A DNA stretch of 6,293 nt from QQUD01 sp039029915 (GTDB lineage Bacteria; Chloroflexota; Anaerolineae; Promineifilales; Promineifilaceae), in the NCBI GenBank assembly GCA_039029915.1, contig JBCCFD010000459.1:1-6293 (forward strand). The letters run 5' to 3'. Position 1 is the stretch's first letter, and every line of letters starts with the position of its first letter. The notes under the pieces are model-generated. The model was not told the origin of the DNA and did not search any database. It saw nothing but the letters and a program-made list of their open reading frames with translations. A program made the position numbers and the translations under genes. Of this stretch, positions 1 to 5,408 are shown piece by piece.

Positions 1-1119
1 ATAAGTTTCCATAAATTCCCGCAGGCGATGGTAAAGCATGGTGCGCTTCATTTCAAGCCGGCTTAACTGGGGACCTGTGAGCACCCTACCCTGATCTACA
101 TTCCAAATGATGGATTGTTTAAATTTATCAGGATATTTTGTCGTTAACTCACCGAATCCTGACTCAAAGGAGTAGGCTCGCCACGCTTTAAATGTTTCAT
201 CAGCATCCGTAAAATCGGGCTGAGTTTCTTCAATGTCACAGCCTAAATCGCTAAATGTAGCGCGTTGTGACTCAAGTACGGCCGTTACGCGCGAATCTAC
301 TGGAAAATAGCCTAAATCGCGACTCCAGGCGACTTTCACCCCCCTAAAATCCCGCTCGAGCGGTTGAGCAAAAATACCGCCAGACTGCTGAATAGCAATA
401 GGTTCCCGAGGATCAGGTCCAGCGATTGCCTGCAGCATAAGGGCAATATCTTCAACCGTGCGAGCCATTGGGCCAACCACCCCCAGCGTTCCCCAGCCAA
501 GCGACTTGGGCCAAGTTGGCACCCTACCGGGAGACGGCCGTAAACCCACCACATTGCAAAAACTAGCGGGATTTCTCAATGAGCCACCCATATCAGACCC
601 ATCAGCCAGCGGGGTCATACCGCACGCCAGCGCCACCGCAGCGCCCCCACTGCTGCCGCCGCAGGTATAGTCTGTATTGTACGGGTTGACTGTTGCGCCA
701 AAAACCGAATTGAACGTTTGCGAGCCAGCCCCAAATTCAGGCGTATTTGTTTTGCCAAGCGTAATGGCCCCGCCGCTTTTGAGACGTTCTACAATCAGTG
801 CATCTTCCGTCGGCACGTGCTCAGAGAAAAGCGGTGAGCCGTAGGTCGTTTTAATGCCCTTCGTATCCGTTAAATCTTTGTGAGCCACGGGTAATCCATG
901 CAGGGGGCCTAAGGATTTACCCATTGCTTGCCGGTCATCGGCCGCTTTTGCCCCATCGATTGCCTGCTCAGCAACCAGCGTCACAAACGCGTTTACGGTT
1001 GGATTAATGGCCTCAATTTGCCGCAGATGGGCTTCCATAAGCTCAACGGCCGTTATCTCTTTATTCCGCACTAATCTAGCCAATTCGGTGGCTGATTTAA
1101 AACATAAATCGCTGTTCAT
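1..1119 (-). CDS. Amidase-signature family hydrolase (C-terminus cut by window edge)
   Basis: The reading frame runs from an ATG at 1119 leftward without a stop to base 1, giving 373 residues. Family members are usually about 450-500 residues, so about a quarter is missing. Enzymes of this family hydrolyse carboxylic amides to acid plus ammonia or amine, usually in the cytoplasm. The Ser-cisSer-Lys triad is visible: Lys81 (in AHKD), Ser156 (in CGGSSGG) and Ser180 (in DMGGSLRNPA). The spacings of 75 and 24 residues equal those I recall for fatty acid amide hydrolase. The stretch after Ser180 (NVVGLRPSPGRVP) is typical of a bacterial amidase subgroup of unknown substrate, not of GatA. The start is supported by GAGGAG at 1124-1129, 4 nt before the ATG. 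The gene lies 14 bp after the stop of the ThDP enzyme and is very probably co-transcribed with it. No signal peptide is seen. The family call is secure; the substrate is unknown. Confidence 0.93.
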   Translation of the reverse strand, partial: MNSDLCFKSATELARLVRNKEITAVELMEAHLRQIEAINPTVNAFVTLVAEQAIDGAKAADDRQAMGKSLGPLHGLPVAHKDLTDTKGIKTTYGSPLFSEHVPTEDALIVERLKSGGAITLGKTNTPEFGAGSQTFNSVFGATVNPYNTDYTCGGSSGGAAVALACGMTPLADGSDMGGSLRNPASFCNVVGLRPSPGRVPTWPKSLGWGTLGVVGPMARTVEDIALMLQAIAGPDPREPIAIQQSGGIFAQPLERDFRGVKVAWSRDLGYFPVDSRVTAVLESQRATFSDLGCDIEETQPDFTDADETFKAWRAYSFESGFGELTTKYPDKFKQSIIWNVDQGRVLTGPQLSRLEMKRTMLYHRLREFMETY

Positions 1120-1133
1120 CCTGCTCCTCTAAC

Positions 1134-2681
1134 TTAAACCAAAACCTCAATCAAATGAGGCCCATTTTTTTGCAAGGCGGCTGAAAACTGGTCATTAAAC
1201 TGCTCTGCCGTGCTCGCCCGACTCGCCTCAACGCCCATCCCTTGGGCAATGCTGACAAAATCAAGTTGGGGATTGTCCAAATTAAGAATACTGTCGGCGA
1301 TATTGCCTTGTCGAACCGCCCCAACGTTGTCGAGTTCTCCCTGGAGAATTTTGTAGGCGCGATTGTTGAACAAGACGGTGACAATATTCAAATTTTCTCT
1401 GGCCTGAGTCCACAGAGCAGAGATGGTGTACATCGCGGACCCATCAGCCTGCATGCCAATCACCTGTCGGTCAGGGCAGGCAACCGCCGCACCAACGGCC
1501 TGAGGTAAACCGTGCCCAATGGCACCCCCAGTGCCGTTAAGCATGTCAAACGGCACCGTATCCTGCAAAAACCGGCCTGAGCCCCAGCCAGAGGTGAGGG
1601 CTTCATTCACCATAATGGTGTCCTCAGGCATTTGAGCAGTGACGCTTTGCCAAATGGCGCCTAAATGAAGTTCGCCTTGAGGTAAACCGTACGCTTCACG
1701 GACATAAACGGCCGTTTTTTCCTGCCCTGTTACGCCGACAGCCTCAGCCAAAGCGGTTAAAGCCCCAATGACGTCTTGCTCAGGCGTGGCCAGAGTCACA
1801 ATGTTTGCCTCTTCCGGCGCCAAGCGGCTGGGCATGTTGGGATAAGCGAAAAACGCCACGGGGTCAGCCGTGCTCACCAAAATAATATTTTTATACTGTG
1901 CCAGCTGCTTGACAGATGGCGGCACCGGATAGGCCAGCGCTTTAACGGCCGTTCTGCCAGCCCCAAGCTGACGACGGGCGGTCGGTCGATTGCTCATTAG
2001 ATCACAGCCAGTTCTGGCGGAAATTTTGCCAACGAGTTCAAGACCATCATCAAGCACAGCTTTGCCAGACAGTAAAAGCAAGGTAGGCTCTTCAGATTTG
2101 AGGAGTTTAGCGGCCCGAGAAACGGCCGTTTCATCAAATGTTGGGCTTGGTGCCGCTATCTGGTTAGCAAGTGGCTTATGGGTTGGATTCCACGACGAAT
2201 CGCCCGGTAGAATTAAGGTGGCAATTTGGCCCGGATTGGTATTGGCGGCGCAGATTGCTTCAGCCGTGTCTTGACTCACCTCATCTGGCGTCATGGTTGT
2301 GCGCACCCAGCCCGAAAATGGGGCTGCAATACCTTCAATATCACTCGTTAACGGCGCATCATGCTTGAGATGATAAGTGGCATGCTCACCAATAATATTC
2401 ACCATAGGCGATCTGGCTCGCCACGCGTTGTGGCAGTTAGCAAACCCATTCCCCAAACCTGGGCCAAGGTGAAGCAAAGTTGAAGCAGGTTTGCCTAACA
2501 TTCGAGCATAGCTATCAGCCGCCCCCGTACAAACCCCTTCAAATAAGCCTAAAACGGCTCGCATACCGCGAACTTGATCCAATGCTGCCACAAAGTGCAT
2601 TTCTGACGTACCGGGATTTGTAAAGCAAACGTCTACATCCCCTTCAACGAGTGTGTTTATTAAAGCTTGAGCGCCGTTCAT
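1134..2681 (-). CDS. ThDP-dependent enzyme of the acetolactate synthase/benzoylformate decarboxylase superfamily
   Basis: A complete 515-residue protein with the three-domain ThDP layout: PYR domain (about 1-165), central domain (about 185-315) and PP domain (about 335-515). Glu48 (in LFEGV) is the expected residue activating the cofactor. The cofactor and metal motif runs from Asp413 (ADGSAMYTISALW) to Asn439-Asn440 (FNNRAY). The first Gly of the usual GDG is Ala412. His71 (LLHLGPG) aligns with the active-site His70 of Pseudomonas benzoylformate decarboxylase. The region expected to hold that enzyme's second histidine reads DPVAFFAYP, without His. From memory, such proteins are often annotated acetolactate synthase large subunit, but true subunits are longer and have a regulatory partner, which is absent here. 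A 2-oxo acid decarboxylase or carboligase is likely, with unknown substrate. AAAGGA at 2691-2696 lies 9 nt before the ATG. It is the first visible gene of a minus-strand unit continuing into the amidase. Three copies of the window's ACGGCCGT palindrome encode Thr-Ala-Val here (near residues 185, 244 and 323). Confidence 0.9.
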   Translation of the reverse strand: MNGAQALINTLVEGDVDVCFTNPGTSEMHFVAALDQVRGMRAVLGLFEGVCTGAADSYARMLGKPASTLLHLGPGLGNGFANCHNAWRARSPMVNIIGEHATYHLKHDAPLTSDIEGIAAPFSGWVRTTMTPDEVSQDTAEAICAANTNPGQIATLILPGDSSWNPTHKPLANQIAAPSPTFDETAVSRAAKLLKSEEPTLLLLSGKAVLDDGLELVGKISARTGCDLMSNRPTARRQLGAGRTAVKALAYPVPPSVKQLAQYKNIILVSTADPVAFFAYPNMPSRLAPEEANIVTLATPEQDVIGALTALAEAVGVTGQEKTAVYVREAYGLPQGELHLGAIWQSVTAQMPEDTIMVNEALTSGWGSGRFLQDTVPFDMLNGTGGAIGHGLPQAVGAAVACPDRQVIGMQADGSAMYTISALWTQARENLNIVTVLFNNRAYKILQGELDNVGAVRQGNIADSILNLDNPQLDFVSIAQGMGVEASRASTAEQFNDQFSAALQKNGPHLIEVLV

Positions 2682-2715
2682 TGTTGGAAATCCTTTATGA
2701 ATTATTGAAAATGGA

Positions 2716-2768
2716 TAAGTATTCCGTTACAAAAGACAATTAAACTTCTTCCAGACAAGGAATACTTA
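2716..2768. repeat. 10-bp perfect inverted repeat upstream of the ThDP gene
   Basis: TAAGTATTCC at 2716-2725 is matched by its exact reverse complement GGAATACTTA at 2759-2768, with 33 bp between. The arm centres are 43 bp apart, about four helical turns, so both arms would face the same side of the DNA. The repeat begins 35 bp before the ThDP gene start and lies in its leader or promoter. It could be a pair of operator half-sites or a long-loop hairpin in the leader. No regulator gene is in the window to test against. Confidence 0.5.
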
Positions 2769-2849
2769 AAAACTTTGGTAACAAAGTAATAAGTGCGAAC
2801 AAAAAAGATTTGATGGACAAAAGCAGGTTGATGAATTTTTGTTCGCTTT

Positions 2850-2902
2850 GAAGTACAGCTAAAATCAGTCTGCATCCATCAACATAGTTTTGGCTGTACT
2901 TC
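2850..2902. repeat. 15-bp near-perfect inverted repeat, candidate operator or hairpin
   Basis: The left arm (2850-2864, GAAGTACAGCTAAAA) pairs with the right arm (2888-2902, TTTTGGCTGTACTTC) over 15 positions. The only imperfection is one T-G pair, which would be tolerated as U-G in RNA. The loop is 23 nt. A smaller overlapping dyad, TGTAC (2895-2899) and GTACA (2906-2910), reuses the right arm. The dyad sits near the middle of the divergent region, so a protein bound here could control both directions. An RNA hairpin in a long leader of either gene is the alternative. Confidence 0.6.
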
Positions 2903-2961
2903 GTGGTACACCAAACAAATATTGAATTGTGTTTCAAAATTCATTTTGTGATTTTCCTTGA

Positions 2962-2967
2962 ATTATA
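2962..2967 (-). promoter_or_regulatory. Candidate -10 box for the minus-strand unit
   Basis: Read on the minus strand, this is a perfect TATAAT. No good -35 lies 16-19 bp upstream (positions about 2984-2992 give only 2 of 6 matches), and there is no TG extension. If used, the leader of the ThDP gene would be about 275 nt and would include the two larger inverted repeats. On the plus strand the same bases offer TATAGA at 2964-2969, with a weak TTCATT 18 bp upstream, for the gene at 3117. Both are tentative. Confidence 0.25.
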
Positions 2968-2980
2968 GAGAATAAGTTCA

Positions 2981-3004
2981 AAAGCGAATAAAATTTGTCG
3001 CTTT
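2981..3004. repeat. 7-bp inverted repeat upstream of the FAD oxidase
   Basis: AAAGCGA at 2981-2987 and TCGCTTT at 2998-3004 form a perfect dyad with a 10-bp AT-rich spacer. The same word occurs again as TCGCTTT at 2843-2849, inside TTCGCTTTGAA, which resembles the reverse complement of TTCAAAAGCGAA at 2977-2988. Three copies of one word in 160 bp of non-coding DNA would fit a regulator's half-site. A 7-bp dyad alone is weak evidence. Confidence 0.35.
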
Positions 3005-3116
3005 GCTTCACTTTGTTTTGGTGAGAAGAGTCTGAACCAGAATTAGGCAGCTGACAAAATACGTGTTCAATCGAAATGGCTGATTCATTTTCACTCCCTA
3101 AAGAAGGTTAATTTAA

Positions 3117-4373
3117 ATGGCGGAAAAAACTGATGTGCTCATTATTGGTGGCGGGGTCATTGGGGTATGCGCTGCGCTGTTTCTATCCCGAGCTGGCCAG
3201 AAGGTCGCGCTGATTGAAAAAGATGAAATATGCGCCGGAGCATCGCATGGAAACGCATGCTGGGTGGCAACAGGCTATGCCTTACCCACGGCCGCACCCG
3301 GTGTTTTGGGTCAGGGATTAAAGTGGATGCTTGATTCTGGCAGTCCTTTTTATATCAAACCGCGCTTGAACCTTGATTTAGCTAAATGGTTATGGGCTTT
3401 TACGCAAGCATGCACCCATTCACGCATGATCAAAGGGGCAAACACCTTACTGCAGCTCAATAGGCAAAGTTTAGCACTGTTTAGAGAGTTGTCCGCTGAG
3501 CCAAGCTTAGCATTTGGTTTCCACGAAGCCGGTTTGCTTCATCTACATCTGTCTGAAAAATATCGGCAAGCGGGAGAAAAAGAAGCGGCTGAATTACGGA
3601 ATTTGGGCGTTAAGGCGATATCGCTCAATCGGGATGGGCTAGAAGAATTAGAGCCGAAATTACAGAGTGATGTTCATTCTGGCATTTTTTTCCCAGAACA
3701 TGCTCACCTAAATCCTCGTCAATTCACACAGGGCGTTGCTGGTTTAGCAGAAAAGGAAGGCGCGACCATTTTGACAAAAACAGAGGTTATTCAATTTGAA
3801 CACTTTGGTAGTCGATTACAAACTGTTGAAACAACAAACGGCCGTTTTCAGCCTCAAGAAGTGGTGCTAGCCGCTGGGGCTTGGTCATCCATCCTAGCCA
3901 AAAAAATGGGGGCTCCTATTTTAATGGAGCCAGCAAAAGGATACAGCGTGACGGTCAAAAAACAGTCAACTACACAAGGCCCAACACGGCCGTTAGCCGT
4001 AGATGATTCAAAGGTAGCCATTACCCCACTTGGAAATGAGCGCTTCCGATTTAGCAGCACGCTTGAGCTAGCTGGTTTTGACCTTTCTATTAATCAAAAG
4101 CGTTTGGCGGTCAATCGCGATGCATTAAAAACAGTCCTACCAGACATGGATAAGCTAGATGTTGAAGAAACCTGGGCCGGTTTTCGGCCGTTGACCCCAG
4201 ACGGATTACCCTACATTGGCCGCAGTGAACAGATCCACAACCTCATTTTTGCCACAGGACACGGCATGCTAGGTATCACGCAGGGGCCAATAACAGGAAA
4301 GCTGGTCACAGCAATCATTAACAGAGAAACAACCACAATTGATCTAGCGCCCCTGAAACCCGAAAGGTATTGA
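3117..4373 (+). CDS. FAD-dependent D-amino acid dehydrogenase/oxidase-like protein (DadA-type, DAO fold)
   Basis: A complete protein of 418 residues, the usual size for DadA-type enzymes (about 410-435). These flavoproteins oxidise a D-amino acid, or a cyclic or N-methyl amino acid, to an imino acid that becomes a 2-oxo acid plus ammonia, passing electrons to quinones or oxygen. The N-terminal Rossmann motif is clear (GGGVIG, residues 11-16), with Glu34 at the end of strand 2 placed to bind the FAD ribose. A second conserved block is VLAAGAWS (250-257). The C-terminal FAD signature runs GFRPLTPDGLPYIG (355-368) then ATGHGMLGITQGP (379-391). No transmembrane helix or Tat signal is visible, so it may be a cytoplasmic or peripheral membrane protein. 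AGAAGG at 3102-3107 lies 9 nt before the ATG. It is divergent from the ThDP/amidase pair. The substrate could equally be hydroxyproline, glycine or sarcosine-like. Confidence 0.9.
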   Translation: MAEKTDVLIIGGGVIGVCAALFLSRAGQKVALIEKDEICAGASHGNACWVATGYALPTAAPGVLGQGLKWMLDSGSPFYIKPRLNLDLAKWLWAFTQACTHSRMIKGANTLLQLNRQSLALFRELSAEPSLAFGFHEAGLLHLHLSEKYRQAGEKEAAELRNLGVKAISLNRDGLEELEPKLQSDVHSGIFFPEHAHLNPRQFTQGVAGLAEKEGATILTKTEVIQFEHFGSRLQTVETTNGRFQPQEVVLAAGAWSSILAKKMGAPILMEPAKGYSVTVKKQSTTQGPTRPLAVDDSKVAITPLGNERFRFSSTLELAGFDLSINQKRLAVNRDALKTVLPDMDKLDVEETWAGFRPLTPDGLPYIGRSEQIHNLIFATGHGMLGITQGPITGKLVTAIINRETTTIDLAPLKPERY

Positions 4374-4437
4374 TTCAAGAAACCTAAGTTAGAAAATAAA
4401 CAACTACAAACGGTTATCCAACGTATATCAATTTATT

Positions 4438-4464
4438 AGAGCTAAATTTTGCCTGGCTCTTTTC
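4438..4464 (+). terminator. Possible weak intrinsic terminator after the FAD oxidase
   Basis: AGAGC (4438-4442) pairs with GCTCT (4456-4460), and the stem can extend two pairs inward (one T-G, one A-T). A short TTTTC follows. The stem is short and the T tract is brief. The structure ends just before the Shine-Dalgarno of the next gene, so it could instead modulate that gene's translation. Confidence 0.3.
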
Positions 4465-4481
4465 AAATAAGGAGATGAAAA

Positions 4482-4730
4482 ATGGAAAGTCAAAATAGTT
4501 CATTGGGTCAAAAATTGATTGTTAGCTTTACGGCCTTCTCTGTTTCCTGTGCCGCATTTGCGCTTTCAATTATCGTTTTAATTCCCGTCATTGGTGGATT
4601 TATGCAGTCAATTCAACTCCCCGATCTACTACAGCAACTCATTCTCATGACGCTACTTTTTGGCCTCCCAATCTGGGCCGCATTTGGTGGATTAAACATT
4701 GGTATGAAGCTTATTGAAACTGCTAATTAA
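4482..4730 (+). CDS. Small membrane protein of unknown function, two predicted transmembrane helices
   Basis: An 82-residue protein I do not recognise. A short polar N-terminus (MESQNSSLGQK) is followed by a hydrophobic stretch at about 12-38 and a second at about 51-73, joined by a short linker containing Asp48. No cysteine pair, zinc motif or enzymatic signature is visible. The first helix is not followed by a signal-peptidase-like site, so a two-helix integral membrane protein is more likely than a secreted one. The start is well supported: TAAGGAG at 4468-4474 stands 7 nt before the ATG. It lies 108 bp after the FAD oxidase and 38 bp before the DUF983-type gene in the same direction, so it may share a transcript with the latter. 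Ribosome-binding site and composition suggest a real gene; no function is assigned. Confidence 0.75.
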   Translation: MESQNSSLGQKLIVSFTAFSVSCAAFALSIIVLIPVIGGFMQSIQLPDLLQQLILMTLLFGLPIWAAFGGLNIGMKLIETAN

Positions 4731-4733
4731 AGG

Positions 4734-4762
4734 TAGACGAAACGGCCGTTTTCCGCTATCGT
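4734..4762 (+). promoter_or_regulatory. Candidate leaderless promoter of the DUF983-type gene, with ACGGCCGT in its spacer
   Basis: TAGACG (4734-4739, 4 of 6 matches to TTGACA), a 17-bp spacer and TATCGT (4757-4762, form TAnnnT) end exactly 6 nt before the ATG at 4769. That places the expected transcription start at or next to the A of the start codon. No Shine-Dalgarno precedes this ATG, which fits a leaderless mRNA. The palindrome AACGGCCGTT (4741-4750) fills most of the spacer. The alternative is simple read-through from the gene at 4482. Confidence 0.4.
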
Positions 4763-4768
4763 ACCGCT

Positions 4769-5218
4769 ATGGTGGAAAGAATCTTAGCCACAATCAAAGG
4801 AAAATGCCCTCACTGCCTTACGGGAGAGGTTTTTAGCAGTTTTCTTAAAATGAATACTCACTGCAACGTTTGTGGCATCAAATACGAGCGTGAGCAAGGG
4901 TATTTTTTGATGGGCATTTTTTTTGGCTACATTTTGAGTTTTATCGTTGTTGCCATCACGCTCGTCATTCTCCTCATCTATTTTGAGCCAACCCCATTTG
5001 TCTATATTGGTGGGGCGTCGCTCCCCCTCATTATTTTATCTCCCGTGATTTTTAGATACGGCCGTCTTATTTGGCTTCACGTCGATGAAGTCATTGATCC
5101 ACGCGTCACCGATGCTGACAAAGCGGGTGAAGTTGAGCCACCGCACGGCATTGACCTCATGCTGCAGCACCAAAACGAAAACGAAGATTTCTTCTATAAG
5201 CGTAAATCCGCCGATTAA
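4769..5218 (+). CDS. DUF983-type membrane protein with N-terminal zinc ribbon
   Basis: A 149-residue protein with the layout of the DUF983 family, whose function is unknown. Four cysteines in two CxxC knuckles (Cys13/Cys16 in CPHC, Cys32/Cys35 in CNVC) should bind one zinc. The linker GEVFSSFLKMN and the following GIKYEREQGYF match the family pattern of a ribbon leading straight into the membrane. Two hydrophobic helices follow at about 46-71 and 78-96. After them comes RYGRLIWLHVDEVIDP (97-112), resembling the conserved end of family members, and then a charged tail of about 37 residues. The ribbon and tail are probably cytoplasmic. The ATG lacks a Shine-Dalgarno; a GTG at codon 2 is the only nearby alternative. 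It may be leaderless (see the promoter entry) or read through from the 82-residue gene. It is the last gene before the strong terminator at 5342. Confidence 0.85.
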   Translation: MVERILATIKGKCPHCLTGEVFSSFLKMNTHCNVCGIKYEREQGYFLMGIFFGYILSFIVVAITLVILLIYFEPTPFVYIGGASLPLIILSPVIFRYGRLIWLHVDEVIDPRVTDADKAGEVEPPHGIDLMLQHQNENEDFFYKRKSAD

Positions 5219-5250
5219 AACTACTAGGCACATAGCATCAAAACATTTTC

Positions 5251-5279
5251 TTCACATTTTTGAAATATTTCCCCATTAT
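5251..5279 (+). promoter_or_regulatory. Candidate sigma-70-like promoter in the 5219-5408 gap
   Basis: TTCACA (5251-5256, 5 of 6 matches to TTGACA), a 17-bp spacer and CATTAT (5274-5279, 4 of 6 to TATAAT). Transcription would start near 5286 and meet the terminator at 5342-5376, making an RNA of about 90 nt unless it reads through into the metallophosphoesterase. The region is AT-rich, so a chance match is quite possible. Confidence 0.25.
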
Positions 5280-5291
5280 TCTGACAACAAC

Positions 5292-5312
5292 CGCGAATTG
5301 CTTCATTTCGCG
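5292..5312 (+). other. Small hairpin upstream of the terminator
   Basis: CGCGAA (5292-5297) and TTCGCG (5307-5312) form a perfect 6-bp stem with a 9-nt loop. No T tract follows, so it is not a terminator. It could protect the 3' end of the upstream mRNA or be part of a short transcript ending at 5376. Confidence 0.4.
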
Positions 5313-5341
5313 AGTTAGCCCCCAACACACTCCCTCGTTTT

Positions 5342-5376
5342 AGAGCGCAGCGCTTATAAGCGTCGCGCTCTTTTTT
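5342..5376 (+). terminator. Strong intrinsic terminator
   Basis: AGAGCGC (5342-5348) pairs perfectly with GCGCTCT (5365-5371). An inner stem continues with CGCTT (5351-5355) and AAGCG (5358-5362), separated from the outer stem by an A-C mismatch and a G-T pair. A run of six T (5371-5376) follows directly. The minus strand lacks an equivalent T run after the stem, so it acts rightward. It closes the transcript from the 82-residue and DUF983-type genes and separates them from the metallophosphoesterase. Confidence 0.88.
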
Positions 5377-5402
5377 CACTTCATGCTCGCCACGGGTAAA
5401 AT
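5375..5402 (+). promoter_or_regulatory. Candidate leaderless promoter of the metallophosphoesterase
   Basis: TTCACT (5375-5380, 4 of 6 matches), a 16-bp spacer and TAAAAT (5397-5402, 5 of 6 matches to TATAAT) end exactly 6 nt before the ATG at 5409. The upstream terminator's T tract overlaps the -35. There is no Shine-Dalgarno before this ATG, and only 32 bp separate it from the end of the terminator's T tract, so initiation here is plausible and would give an mRNA starting at the ATG. Confidence 0.5.
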
Positions 5403-5408
5403 CAGACT

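Larger units (their letters stand above)
2682..3116. other. Divergent intergenic region with several inverted repeats
   Basis: A 435-bp, AT-rich gap between two divergently transcribed genes, long for this otherwise compact window. It should contain promoters for both. I see three inverted repeats (listed separately) and a recurring TCGCTTT word: forward at 2843-2849 and 2998-3004, inverted at 2981-2987. Candidate -10 boxes are TAAAAT at 2860-2865 (plus, inside an inverted-repeat arm, with a poor TTGTTC 15 bp upstream) and TATAAT on the minus strand at 2962-2967. No convincing gene is present. The gap has no copy of the ACGGCCGT palindrome that is frequent elsewhere. Confidence 0.7.

Noticed and set aside
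336..670. Open frames inside the amidase gene on both strands (336-554 minus, 458-670 plus)
   Set aside because: The amidase frame carries the full catalytic triad with family spacing. The others are out of phase and have no recognisable motif.
1134..2681. Naming the ThDP enzyme ilvB or mdlC
   Set aside because: It is shorter than IlvB and has no small-subunit partner. It lacks a second decarboxylase histidine and the exact GDG motif. Only the superfamily is supported.
2740..2937. A 65-codon minus-strand frame in the divergent intergenic region
   Set aside because: It needs a TTG start without a Shine-Dalgarno, its sequence resembles no family I know, and it runs through one inverted repeat and into another. 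Chance openness of AT-rich DNA is enough.
4475..4477. An upstream ATG between the Shine-Dalgarno and the start of the 82-residue gene
   Set aside because: It touches GGAG with no spacing and is out of frame, reaching a stop after seven codons. The ATG at 4482 has ideal spacing.
5036..5318. Open frames overlapping the end of the DUF983-type gene and the following gap (5036-5233 minus, 5085-5318 plus)
   Set aside because: They are shadows of the DUF983-type reading frame, with low-complexity translations and no ribosome-binding site.
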